DNA from: an uncultured Thiothrix sp.
GTDB taxonomy: Bacteria; Pseudomonadota; Gammaproteobacteria; Thiotrichales; Thiotrichaceae
Assembly: GCF_937873765.1 (NCBI RefSeq)
Contig: NZ_CALMZC010000065.1
Span: forward strand, 1 to 43,068
Direction: 5' to 3'
Length of the DNA: 43,068 nt
Within the stretch, counting starts at the first letter, position 1; each line of letters starts with the position of its first letter. The position numbers were made by a program, and so were the translations under genes. The notes under the pieces were generated by a model. It made no database searches. It was not told the origin of the DNA and saw only the letters and a program-made list of their open reading frames with translations. Positions 25,616 through 32,872 of this stretch are shown here, in pieces.

Positions 25616-26508
25616 CCGTCACAATTATCAGTTCGCCCAGCAAAGAAGTGCGCATCGGTTTTGATGAGCCTTTTGTGATTATTGGGGAGCGTATTAACCC
25701 GACTGGGCGCAAAATTCTCGCCGAAGAAATGAAAAATGGTGATTATAGCCGTGTACAAGCCGATGCTTTAGCGCAAGTCGAAGCGGGCGCGCAAATGCTG
25801 GATGTGAATGCCGGTATTCCTTTAGCCGATGAGCCACGGATTCTGGCGGAAGTCATTCAACTGGTGCAGTCCATCACTAATGTACCTTTGTGCATTGATT
25901 CCTCAATTATTGCGGCTTTAGAAGCGGGTTTAAGCGTCTATCAAGGCCGGGCTTTAGTCAATTCGGTAACGGGCGAAGATGAGAGCTTAGAGCGTGTCTT
26001 GCCTTTAGTGGCTAAATACGGGGCTTCGGTGGTGGCGATCTCCAATGATGAAACGGGAATTTCTCAAGATATTAATGTGCGCTACAACGTGGCGAAAAAG
26101 ATTGTTGAGCGCGCGGCTGATCATGGCATTTCCCGTGATCGTGTTGTCGTTGATCCTCTTGTCATGCCGATTGGTGCGATCAATGACTCAGGTCGGCAAG
26201 TCATGGCTTTAGTCCGGCGTTTGCGCGAAGAACTCAAAGTGAATACCACTTGTGGTGCATCTAATGTGAGCTTTGGCTTGCCCAATCGGAATGGTATCAA
26301 TAGCGCTTTTTTAACTATGGCGATTGGTGCTGGTATGACTTCAGCGATTACTAATCCCTTGCACCCTGAGGTGATGATGGCAGTGCTAGGGGCGGATGTT
26401 ATGATGGGGCATGATCCTAACTGTGCGAGCTGGATTCGTAAATACCGTGAGCCAGCGCCGGAAGGTGAAGGTGGGGCGCGTGAGAATCGCCGTCGGCGTC
26501 GTGCTTAA
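25612..26508 (+). CDS. Methyl-THF:corrinoid methyltransferase, dihydropteroate-synthase fold (MeTr/MtvA type)
   Basis: A TIM-barrel protein of 298 aa with FVIIGERINPTGRK near the N-terminus, QMLDVNAGIPLADEP, PLCIDSS, LVNSVTGEDESLE, VVDPLVMPIG and CGASNVSFGLPNRNGINSAFL, which are motifs of acetogen MeTr (AcsE) and the folate-binding barrel of MetH rather than of folate-synthesising FolP. It would take the methyl from the methylated corrinoid protein and give 5-methyl-THF to MetF downstream in the pathway. The C-terminus carries an extra acidic/glycine linker and an arginine tail (RENRRRRRA), absent from MeTr as I know it. Confidence 0.9.
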   Translation: MTVTIISSPSKEVRIGFDEPFVIIGERINPTGRKILAEEMKNGDYSRVQADALAQVEAGAQMLDVNAGIPLADEPRILAEVIQLVQSITNVPLCIDSSIIAALEAGLSVYQGRALVNSVTGEDESLERVLPLVAKYGASVVAISNDETGISQDINVRYNVAKKIVERAADHGISRDRVVVDPLVMPIGAINDSGRQVMALVRRLREELKVNTTCGASNVSFGLPNRNGINSAFLTMAIGAGMTSAITNPLHPEVMMAVLGADVMMGHDPNCASWIRKYREPAPEGEGGARENRRRRRA

Positions 26509-26517
26509 AGGAGTGCT

Positions 26518-28530
26518 ATGACTACTGCTAAAGTCGTTTTTCTTCCCTCAGGTCGCCGTGGAGAATTTCCCATTGGCACACCTTTATTACAGGCAGCCCA
26601 AAAGCTCGGTGTTGATATTGACTCCATCTGCGGTGGGCGTGGTTTATGTGGGCGTTGTCAAATCCTCTGCGCTGAAGGCAGTTTCCCTAAGCATGGAATC
26701 CATTCTAGCCTAGAGAATTTGAATGATTTCACGCTCACCGAACTGCGTTACAACCAAGAGCGTAAGCCGCTGGCACAAGGGCGGCGTTTAAGTTGCCATA
26801 CTTATCTGCAAGGCGATGTGGTGATTGATGTACCACCAGATAGCCAAGTGCATAAGCAAGTTGTGCGTAAAGCCGCTGAGCAGCGCGATATTGTGCTGAA
26901 TCCAAGTGTGACGCTGCATTATGTCGAAGTCACTGAAGCAGATATGCATGACCCTAAAGGCGATTTACAACGTTTGCTAGAGGCTTTGGAGTTTGAGTGG
27001 CAATTGGCAGGTTTGACTTACGACTTTAGTTTATTAGCTGAATTGCAAACTGCGTTGCGCCAAGGTAAATGGTCAGTGACGGCGGCGGTTTATCAAAATC
27101 AACGCATCTTAACGGTTTGGCCGGGTTTACGCGAAACGGTTTATGGGATCGCGGTTGATGTGGGTTCCACCACGGTCGCAGCGCATTTATGTGATTTACG
27201 CACGGGTGCTGTGCTGGGTTCAAGTAGCCTAATGAATCCACAGATTCGCTTCGGCGAAGACCTGATGAGCCGCGTTTCTTACATCATGATGCATCCCGAA
27301 GCTGCTGAAGCACTCACGCAAGCGATTCGGGATGGCTTAAATACGATTATTAGTGAACTTTGCCAACACCAAGCCATTCAGCGCACTGAAATTCTTGAGA
27401 TGGTGCTGGTTGGCAATCCGATCATGCACCATATTTTCCTTGGGATTAATCCGGTGGAATTAGGCGGCGCTCCCTTCGCACTCGCGACCGATGAGGCAGT
27501 GAATATCAAAGCCGCTGAGATGGGTTTGCAGATTCATCCTGCCGGGATGGTTTATGTGTTGCCTTGTATCGCCGGGCATGTGGGTGCAGATGCGGCAGGC
27601 GTGGTGCTCGCAGAAGAGCCGCAGTTGCAGGAAGAAGTCACCTTATTAGTTGATGTGGGTACGAATGCTGAGATTGTCTTAGGCAATCGAGATCAATTAT
27701 TTGCATGTTCCAGCCCAACAGGGCCTGCTTTTGAAGGGGCACAGATCAGTAGTGGTCAACGGGCTGCACCAGGAGCGATTGAACGGGTGCGGATTGATCC
27801 CTTAACTAAACAAGCGCGCTTTCGAGTGATTGGTTCAGAGCTTTGGTCAGATCAGACAGGCTTTGCCGAATCAGTGGCTGCAATTGGTGTGAATGGCATT
27901 TGTGGTTCAGGCATTATTGAAGTCGTGGCTGAAATGTATCTGGCGGGTGTGATCAGTACCGATGGCGTGATTGATGGTAGTTTGGCTGAAGCCTATCCTG
28001 AACTGATTATTCCGAACGCCCGTACTTGGTCGTATGTTGTGTATAGCGATGGGGCAGGGCGCGTGATTGCGGTCACGCAAAATGATGTACGCCAGATTCA
28101 ATTAGCCAAAGCCGCTCTGTATGCAGGGGTGCGCTTATTGATGGATAAGATGCAAGTGCAGCAAGTTGGACGTATTCGCTTGGCGGGTGCTTTCGGTAGT
28201 CATATTGATGTGAAACATGCGATGGTATTAGGCTTAATTCCTGATTGTCCTTTGGATCAAGTATCTTCAGCAGGTAATGCTGCGGGAACAGGGGCACGGA
28301 TTGCTTTATTGAATCAAGATGCTCGGCAAGTGATTGAAACGGTAGTCCGGCAAATTACCAAAATCGAAACTGCAGTCGAGCCTAAATTCCAAGACTATTT
28401 TGTCGGTGCGATGGCTTTCCCTCATAAGACAGATCCTTTTCCACATTTATTCGCAGTGGTCGACAAGCCTACTGAAAAAGAAACAGTAGTGGCGGATGAT
28501 CCAACGCAACGGCGGCGTCGGCGTAAATGA
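26518..28530 (+). CDS. RACo-like [2Fe-2S]/ASKHA reductive activator of corrinoid proteins (DUF4445 family)
   Basis: The N-terminal ~110 residues are a plant-type ferredoxin domain with C38-x5-C44-x2-C47 and C93 (CGGRGLCGRC, RLSCHTYL). A linker domain follows, then an ASKHA ATPase fold from ~208 (IAVDVGSTTVAAHL; later LLVDVGTNAEIVLG, CSSPTGPAFEGAQI, IGVNGICGSGIIE, RIRLAGAFGSH). Proteins of this layout (RACo, RamQ-like) use ATP to drive reduction of accidentally oxidised Co(II) corrinoid back to Co(I), which would be needed often in an oxygen-exposed cell. It is 670 aa. The C-terminus ends in an arginine run (PTQRRRRRK), like the upstream DHPS-fold gene. It overlaps the next gene by four bases. 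Confidence 0.9.
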   Translation: MTTAKVVFLPSGRRGEFPIGTPLLQAAQKLGVDIDSICGGRGLCGRCQILCAEGSFPKHGIHSSLENLNDFTLTELRYNQERKPLAQGRRLSCHTYLQGDVVIDVPPDSQVHKQVVRKAAEQRDIVLNPSVTLHYVEVTEADMHDPKGDLQRLLEALEFEWQLAGLTYDFSLLAELQTALRQGKWSVTAAVYQNQRILTVWPGLRETVYGIAVDVGSTTVAAHLCDLRTGAVLGSSSLMNPQIRFGEDLMSRVSYIMMHPEAAEALTQAIRDGLNTIISELCQHQAIQRTEILEMVLVGNPIMHHIFLGINPVELGGAPFALATDEAVNIKAAEMGLQIHPAGMVYVLPCIAGHVGADAAGVVLAEEPQLQEEVTLLVDVGTNAEIVLGNRDQLFACSSPTGPAFEGAQISSGQRAAPGAIERVRIDPLTKQARFRVIGSELWSDQTGFAESVAAIGVNGICGSGIIEVVAEMYLAGVISTDGVIDGSLAEAYPELIIPNARTWSYVVYSDGAGRVIAVTQNDVRQIQLAKAALYAGVRLLMDKMQVQQVGRIRLAGAFGSHIDVKHAMVLGLIPDCPLDQVSSAGNAAGTGARIALLNQDARQVIETVVRQITKIETAVEPKFQDYFVGAMAFPHKTDPFPHLFAVVDKPTEKETVVADDPTQRRRRRK

Positions 28531-30530
28531 GTAGTTTCAATATTGGAATTGATACGGGAGGTACTTATACCGATGCGGTGGTGATTGATACGCAGCAGCG
28601 TAAAGTTTTAGCTTCCGCGAAAGCACTGACAACCCGTGGTGATTTATCCATCGGCGTACTTGAGTCTTTGCAACGAGTGCTGGATGTAAGTCGTGCTCAG
28701 GTTGATCCACAGCAGATTGGTTTAGTCTCGCTCTCGACTACGTTAGCGACCAATGCCTTAGTCGAGGGTAAAGGTTCTGCGATAGCGGTGATTCTGCTCG
28801 GCTTCGATGACACCATGCTGGATCGCTCTGAACTAAAAACGGCTTTGCCAGCGGCTAAAGTAGTACGCATTGCGGGTGGTCATAAATACGATGGTAGCGA
28901 GCTTACTGCTTTAGATGAGATTACATTATTAACCGAATTAGCCACTATCACTGGTACTGTTGATGCTTATGCGGTGGCAGGTGTTTATTCAGTTCGTAAT
29001 TCCAGTCATGAACGTCGCGTTCAAGCTTTAATTCAAGCAAAGACCGGCTGCCCTGTGACGGCTTCATGCGATTTATCTGAGGCTTTAAATGGGCCAAGAC
29101 GTGCGCTAACGGCAGCTTTCAATGCGCGCATTATTGCCATGATCGTTGCACTTATTAATGCGGTGCAAACCGCTATGCAGGCTCAAGGCATTCACGCGCC
29201 TTTAATGATAGTCAAAGGCGATGGTTCACTGGCGAGCGCACAAGCAGTGATGGAAAAGCCCATTGAAACCATTTTATCGGGGCCGGCAGCGAGTGTGATC
29301 GGTGCGAATTTCATTTCAGGGTTAACCGATTTCATTATCTCGGATATTGGTGGTACAACGACCGATGTCGCGATAGTGCGCAATGGTTGGCCTGCTTTAA
29401 ATGAAAAAGGCGCAATGGTCGGTATGCATCGCACGATGGTCAAAGCCATTGATATGCGCACCATTGGTTTAGGGGGCGATAGCGAAGTTGCGGTTGATCC
29501 TCAAGGGACAGTCTCACTACAACCTAATCGTGTCGTGCCAGTAGCTTTGATTGGAGCACGCTGGCCAAGTGTGCAAAAAGCTTTAGAAAGCGCTTTAGCG
29601 CAAGGCATGGGTTTAGGGATTGCTACGCTATTTTTATTGCGCCCTGAAGGTTTCAATGCAGCCTCTGATCCGACAGATTTAACAGCGGCTGAAAAAAGCT
29701 TACTAGCCGCTATCGGTGAAGAACCTAAGCCTTGGACGCAAGTGGTTAGCTCAGTCAGTGATCGGCGGCGGGTCTTGCGTTTTGTGGAGCGTGGTTTAGT
29801 TCAATTAGCAGGCTTTACGCCAAGTGACGCGGCGCATGTCTTGGCTCTGCAAGCACAGTGGTCGAAAGAGGTTGCCGATTTAACCTGTCTGATGATTGGA
29901 CGTTCTTACGGCAAAGTTTCTTACAATGAAGCTAAGCGTGAGGCGGAGTGCCAAGCTTTTGCCCAAGAAATCTTTGAGGTCATGGTGGCAAAAAGTATAC
30001 ACGTGTTGCTCGAATCTTTAGCGGGCAGCAGTTTTGCCGCCAACGATCCTTTAGTGAGTTTAGTGGCTCATGGGCAAAGGTTATTAAATCACTTGCAAGT
30101 GAGCCTGCAGCCTTCTATTCCTTTAGTCGCGGTCGGCGGGCCTGCACCGGTATTTTATGGCGAAGTGGGTAGACGTTTGGGGGTTGAAACCATTATCCCA
30201 GTAGGTAGTGAAGTTGCCAATGCGATTGGTGCTGCTATCGGTTTGATTCGTGTGCAAGCCGTGGTTACGGTGGCTATGCGTGAGCCGGGCGGCTTTACCT
30301 TGCATCATAGTGGTGAACCTTTAATTTTTACGGATGCCTCGCAAGCTTTGGCAGAAGCGGATTGTTTAGTTCGGCAATTAGCAGAGTCTAAAGCGCAACA
30401 AATGGATGGTGATGTCTTAACAACTGAAGTAAAACTAGAACGTTTGGATGTACCGGGTTTAACGGGCGATGTCGGCTTAATTTCTGCTACTTTAACGGCG
30501 GAGTGCTTAGCCCGCCCTATCGGAGTTTGA
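28527..30530 (+). CDS. Hydantoinase/oxoprolinase-family (HyuA-like) ASKHA ATPase of the demethylation operon
   Basis: A 667-aa protein starting MSSFNIGIDTGGTYTDAVVI, the phosphate-1 loop of the HyuA/acetone-carboxylase-alpha family. ILSGPAASVIGA and IISDIGGTTTDVAIV form the second nucleotide loop. No HyuB-type partner gene is present, so a true hydantoinase or 5-oxoprolinase is unlikely. Lone HyuA-type proteins recur in corrinoid/methyltransferase operons, where an ATP-driven accessory role (folate or corrinoid maintenance, substrate phosphorylation) has been guessed at but not shown. It overlaps the RACo-like gene by ATGA and is followed 2 bases later by the GFA gene. Confidence 0.85.
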   Translation: MSSFNIGIDTGGTYTDAVVIDTQQRKVLASAKALTTRGDLSIGVLESLQRVLDVSRAQVDPQQIGLVSLSTTLATNALVEGKGSAIAVILLGFDDTMLDRSELKTALPAAKVVRIAGGHKYDGSELTALDEITLLTELATITGTVDAYAVAGVYSVRNSSHERRVQALIQAKTGCPVTASCDLSEALNGPRRALTAAFNARIIAMIVALINAVQTAMQAQGIHAPLMIVKGDGSLASAQAVMEKPIETILSGPAASVIGANFISGLTDFIISDIGGTTTDVAIVRNGWPALNEKGAMVGMHRTMVKAIDMRTIGLGGDSEVAVDPQGTVSLQPNRVVPVALIGARWPSVQKALESALAQGMGLGIATLFLLRPEGFNAASDPTDLTAAEKSLLAAIGEEPKPWTQVVSSVSDRRRVLRFVERGLVQLAGFTPSDAAHVLALQAQWSKEVADLTCLMIGRSYGKVSYNEAKREAECQAFAQEIFEVMVAKSIHVLLESLAGSSFAANDPLVSLVAHGQRLLNHLQVSLQPSIPLVAVGGPAPVFYGEVGRRLGVETIIPVGSEVANAIGAAIGLIRVQAVVTVAMREPGGFTLHHSGEPLIFTDASQALAEADCLVRQLAESKAQQMDGDVLTTEVKLERLDVPGLTGDVGLISATLTAECLARPIGV

Positions 30531-30532
30531 CT

Positions 30533-30958
30533 ATGAGTAATGCAAACTTAGCCATTACCGGTGGCTGTGTTTGTGGTGCGGTGCGCTATCAAATCAATGG
30601 CTCTTTGCGTCCTGTGATTGCTTGCCATTGTGAGCAATGCCGACGTTTCAGTGGGCATTTTGTGGCAGCAACCGCGACCCGTAAACTTTATTTCCAATGG
30701 CTGAACACGGATGGCTTGAAATGGTATAGCTATCAGACTGGTTTGCGCCAAGGCTTTTGTCAGGAATGTGGGTCTAGTTTGTTTTTTGAAGATGAACAGG
30801 GTGAGCGTATTTCGATAGCCGCTGGTTCTTTAGATCGTCCTCAGGGGCTGAAAATCGCGGCACATATTTTTGCAGCCGAGGCTGGCGATTATTATTCCAT
30901 TGACCACAGTGTTCCGGTCGCTATGGATGGGAGTCACTCGGTACAATTACCGCTTTAA
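30533..30958 (+). CDS. GFA-family (glutathione-dependent formaldehyde-activating-like) zinc protein
   Basis: This 141-aa protein keeps the zinc ligands of the GFA fold: CVC (C12, C14), CHCEQC (C31, C33, C36) and FCQEC (C76, C79), along with GGCVCGAVRY and the closing GSLDRP. Paracoccus Gfa was reported to promote formaldehyde-glutathione adduct formation, although that activity has been questioned. As the last gene of a methyl-oxidising operon, a part in formaldehyde or S-hydroxymethylglutathione handling is reasonable. ATG 30533 has CGGAG seven bases upstream; an upstream in-frame alternative at 30503 would overlap the previous gene by 28 bases. Confidence 0.88.
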   Translation: MSNANLAITGGCVCGAVRYQINGSLRPVIACHCEQCRRFSGHFVAATATRKLYFQWLNTDGLKWYSYQTGLRQGFCQECGSSLFFEDEQGERISIAAGSLDRPQGLKIAAHIFAAEAGDYYSIDHSVPVAMDGSHSVQLPL

Positions 30959-30973
30959 TAGCATTGGCTTCAG

Positions 30974-30994
30974 CTAACGCTTTGGTGTTAGTTT
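30974..30994 (+). terminator. Possible terminator of the demethylation operon
   Basis: CTAACGC-TTTG-GTGTTAG forms a 7-bp stem (one G-T pair), extendable by two pairs, followed by TTTGCTATTCT. It lies 15 bases after the GFA stop and 40 bases before the GcvR-like ATG, so some read-through into that gene is possible. Confidence 0.4.
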
Positions 30995-31033
30995 GCTATT
31001 CTCATAATAAAAGCTCATGGCGAGGAGGTCGTT

Positions 31034-31543
31034 ATGCACACCACATTAATTCTTACCGTTTTAGGTCCTGATCACCCAGGTTTAGTAAAGTCCTTATCCG
31101 AAGTCCTCAATCAGCAACAAGGGAACTGGACTGAAAGCCGTATGGTGCATTTAGGGGGACAGTTTGCTGGCTTGCTACAAGTGAGTCTACCACGTGAGCG
31201 TGTGGCAAATTTGAAAGCAGCTTTGGATGGCTTGCAAGATAGTGGTTTAAAAGTATTAATCGCGGAAGCTAACGAGCTTCCAACAGCCACGGAAATCTTA
31301 AAAGTTGAAGTATTGGGCTTGGATCGTCCCGGTATTATTCGTGACATCACCACACAATTAGCCAGTCTCAAAGTCAATATTGAAGAGTTGTTCAGTGAGC
31401 AGCGCCCCGCGCCTATGTCGGGTGGTCTCTTATTTTTTGCAGCTTTAACAGTGAGCCTACCTGAAGGTATCAGTACAGAGCAGGTACAAGCTAAACTCGA
31501 AGAGTTAAGTGATCAGCTAATGGTGGATTTAAATTTTGCTTGA
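31034..31543 (+). CDS. GcvR-like double-ACT-domain regulatory protein
   Basis: A 169-aa protein made of two ACT domains: residues ~3-78 (LILTVLGPDHPGLVKSLSEVL) and ~90-168 (LKVEVLGLDRPGIIRDITTQL, then the GGLLFFAALTVSLPEG strand pair). This is the layout of GcvR, which in E. coli binds the activator GcvA and blocks glycine-cleavage expression when glycine is scarce. It may respond to glycine here; no gcvA or gcvTHP is in the window. A strong ribosome site (GAGGAGG) precedes the ATG. Its position behind a one-carbon operon suggests a shared glycine/C1 theme, which is inference. Confidence 0.75.
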   Translation: MHTTLILTVLGPDHPGLVKSLSEVLNQQQGNWTESRMVHLGGQFAGLLQVSLPRERVANLKAALDGLQDSGLKVLIAEANELPTATEILKVEVLGLDRPGIIRDITTQLASLKVNIEELFSEQRPAPMSGGLLFFAALTVSLPEGISTEQVQAKLEELSDQLMVDLNFA

Positions 31544-31585
31544 TGTAGTGTTCACTAGCTAGATTAAACATCGCTCGATGGGTAC

Positions 31586-31618
31586 AAAAAGCTTGCTCAG
31601 GCATTAGTCAGAGCAAGC
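31586..31618 (-). terminator. Intrinsic terminator after the beta/gamma-crystallin gene
   Basis: Read on the minus strand, GCTTGCTC, a 12-base loop, GAGCAAGC (8 perfect pairs) and then TTTTTG. It lies 29 bases after the crystallin stop, in the gap between convergent genes, and may also stop transcripts coming from the GcvR-like gene. Confidence 0.75.
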
Positions 31619-31646
31619 CTCAAGGCTAGCGCAAAGATTTTAGTCT

Positions 31647-32225
31647 TTATCGGCAGCTACACACAGCCGATGAGATTTGATCATTCCATAAATTGCCTAC
31701 AAACGGGACTGCACCAGGGCCAAAGCTGCGGCTGTCACCATCGTAGTTAATATGTTGATAAACCGTCAGTTCACAATTATTGGGCACACGTATCGCAGAG
31801 ACCTTGTCGTTCCAGCTATCGCCGACAGAGTTGAGCTTGCCACGCACCGGTAGCACTTGTCCGGCAAAATCACTGTGCTCATACATCAAACAAGCTGGCT
31901 GCGGTGGGGTAGGGCATTGACATTTTAAAGCAGAGATTTGGTCATTCCATAAGTTGCCAACGGAGGGCGTATTGTTGGCAAACACACGTCGATCCCCTTG
32001 GTAATTATCGTGCTCAAAGGCAACTAAGCGACAGCTATTCGCCACTTGAACCGAGGAAATGCGATCATTCCACGCAGGGCCTACGCTCGGTATGGTTTGG
32101 CCGGGTAATAAAGACATGACGGAACCGGTGTAATTGATATGCTCAAAGACTTGGCAATTCGCTTGTACTGTACCCATCGTTAGCGCATTCGCAAATAGCA
32201 AACACCACAAACCTTGCTTACTCAT
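31647..32225 (-). CDS. Secreted beta/gamma-crystallin-family protein, four Greek-key motifs
   Basis: A signal peptide (residues 1-~22, ending VQA) precedes four repeats of the beta/gamma-crystallin Greek key. Each repeat has an EH-x2-Y/F-x-G strand (FEHINYTG, FEHDNYQG, YEHSDFAG, YQHINYDG) and ends in W-N-D-x-I/V-S (W52, W93, W138, W180), the N/D-N/D-x-x-S/T-S type calcium-binding loop. This makes two double-motif domains joined by a short CQCPTPPQPAC linker; there are 8 cysteines in the mature part, allowing disulfides. Microbial relatives bind calcium or act as protease inhibitors or toxins, so function is open. GAGG lies nine bases before the ATG, and a run of nine cytosines sits further up the leader. 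Confidence 0.85.
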   Translation of the reverse strand: MSKQGLWCLLFANALTMGTVQANCQVFEHINYTGSVMSLLPGQTIPSVGPAWNDRISSVQVANSCRLVAFEHDNYQGDRRVFANNTPSVGNLWNDQISALKCQCPTPPQPACLMYEHSDFAGQVLPVRGKLNSVGDSWNDKVSAIRVPNNCELTVYQHINYDGDSRSFGPGAVPFVGNLWNDQISSAVCSCR

Positions 32226-32250
32226 ACAGATTGACCTCGCAGTGATAGAA

Positions 32251-32259
32251 GGGGGGGGG
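32251..32259 (-). repeat. Poly-C tract (9 C) in the leader of the crystallin gene
   Basis: Nine consecutive G on the plus strand (C on the coding strand), 26-34 bases before the crystallin ATG, between an A+T-rich -10-like TATAAA and the ribosome site. Tracts of this length can slip during replication and alter promoter or leader spacing. Confidence 0.6.
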
Positions 32260-32319
32260 CTAGGGTTTTAAAATTTTTATAGTAGCTAAAAACTAATATA
32301 CAGGCTGACCCGCTGTTTT

Positions 32320-32343
32320 AGCATCCCTTAAATAAGGGATGCT
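32320..32343 (-). terminator. Perfect 10-bp hairpin downstream of the cupin gene
   Basis: AGCATCCCTT-AAAT-AAGGGATGCT is a perfect dyad located 49 bases after the cupin stop (minus strand). No U-run follows on that strand, so it may be a non-canonical terminator or mRNA end, or an operator for the crystallin gene beyond it. Confidence 0.4.
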
Positions 32344-32391
32344 GTAAATTTACTCCTTTAAGATCAATAAGCTAGTTAATTGATCACGCTC

Positions 32392-32754
32392 TTAATCCGA
32401 GCAATAGTTCTCTGCGCGAAAGCGTGGTGAGCAAATCGCCAAAAAAATCAAATCGCCTTCGCCAGTATTGCGAATACGCTGCCGACAATGCGGGGGAATA
32501 ATGACGACATCACCCGCTTGAACCGCTTGTGGTTCTAAAGCACCGATTTCAACCATACCCCGACCTTCTAAAATCACATAGCGTTCAGTGGTGTGTAATA
32601 GCCAATGCCAGCGGGTGGTTTGCCCCAACTCGACACGAGCTCGTGCAATGGAAATTCCCCCATCGGCTGGGCTATTACTCAATTCAAGGATGTGACAGCC
32701 TTCATGAAAGTAATATTCATTATTGGGATTAGCGGAGATGATTAGAGGCTGCAT
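32392..32754 (-). CDS. Small single-domain cupin
   Basis: A 120-aa protein with one cupin barrel. Motif 1 is TTRWHWLLHTTERYVILEGRG (metal-ligand candidates H54, H58 and E62); motif 2 is AGDVVIIPPHCRQRIRN with a histidine. The WHW..H..ER spacing resembles mannose-6-phosphate-isomerase type II-like cupins. The substrate is unknown and it may be a sugar-binding, isomerase or dioxygenase-like protein. GGAG lies 8 bases before the ATG. The gene is single and divergent from the DUF2270 gene. Confidence 0.75.
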   Translation of the reverse strand: MQPLIISANPNNEYYFHEGCHILELSNSPADGGISIARARVELGQTTRWHWLLHTTERYVILEGRGMVEIGALEPQAVQAGDVVIIPPHCRQRIRNTGEGDLIFLAICSPRFRAENYCSD

Positions 32755-32872
32755 AAAAATAACTCCGTTTAGACACTTAGGTTTAGTGAATTGTTATTGG
32801 CTGTTAAGCAGGTTTTATGCCATTGTGAACTTGGAGGAAGGCTAACCAATTAACAACGAAAAAAACCGTGAA

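Noticed and set aside
25612..26508. FolP dihydropteroate synthase for folate synthesis
   Set aside because: The CGASNVSFGLP and GERINPTG motifs and the operon place it with methyl-THF:corrinoid methyltransferases.
28527..30530. Hydantoinase or 5-oxoprolinase
   Set aside because: Only the HyuA-type half is present and the gene is locked in a corrinoid operon, so the enzyme name would be misleading.
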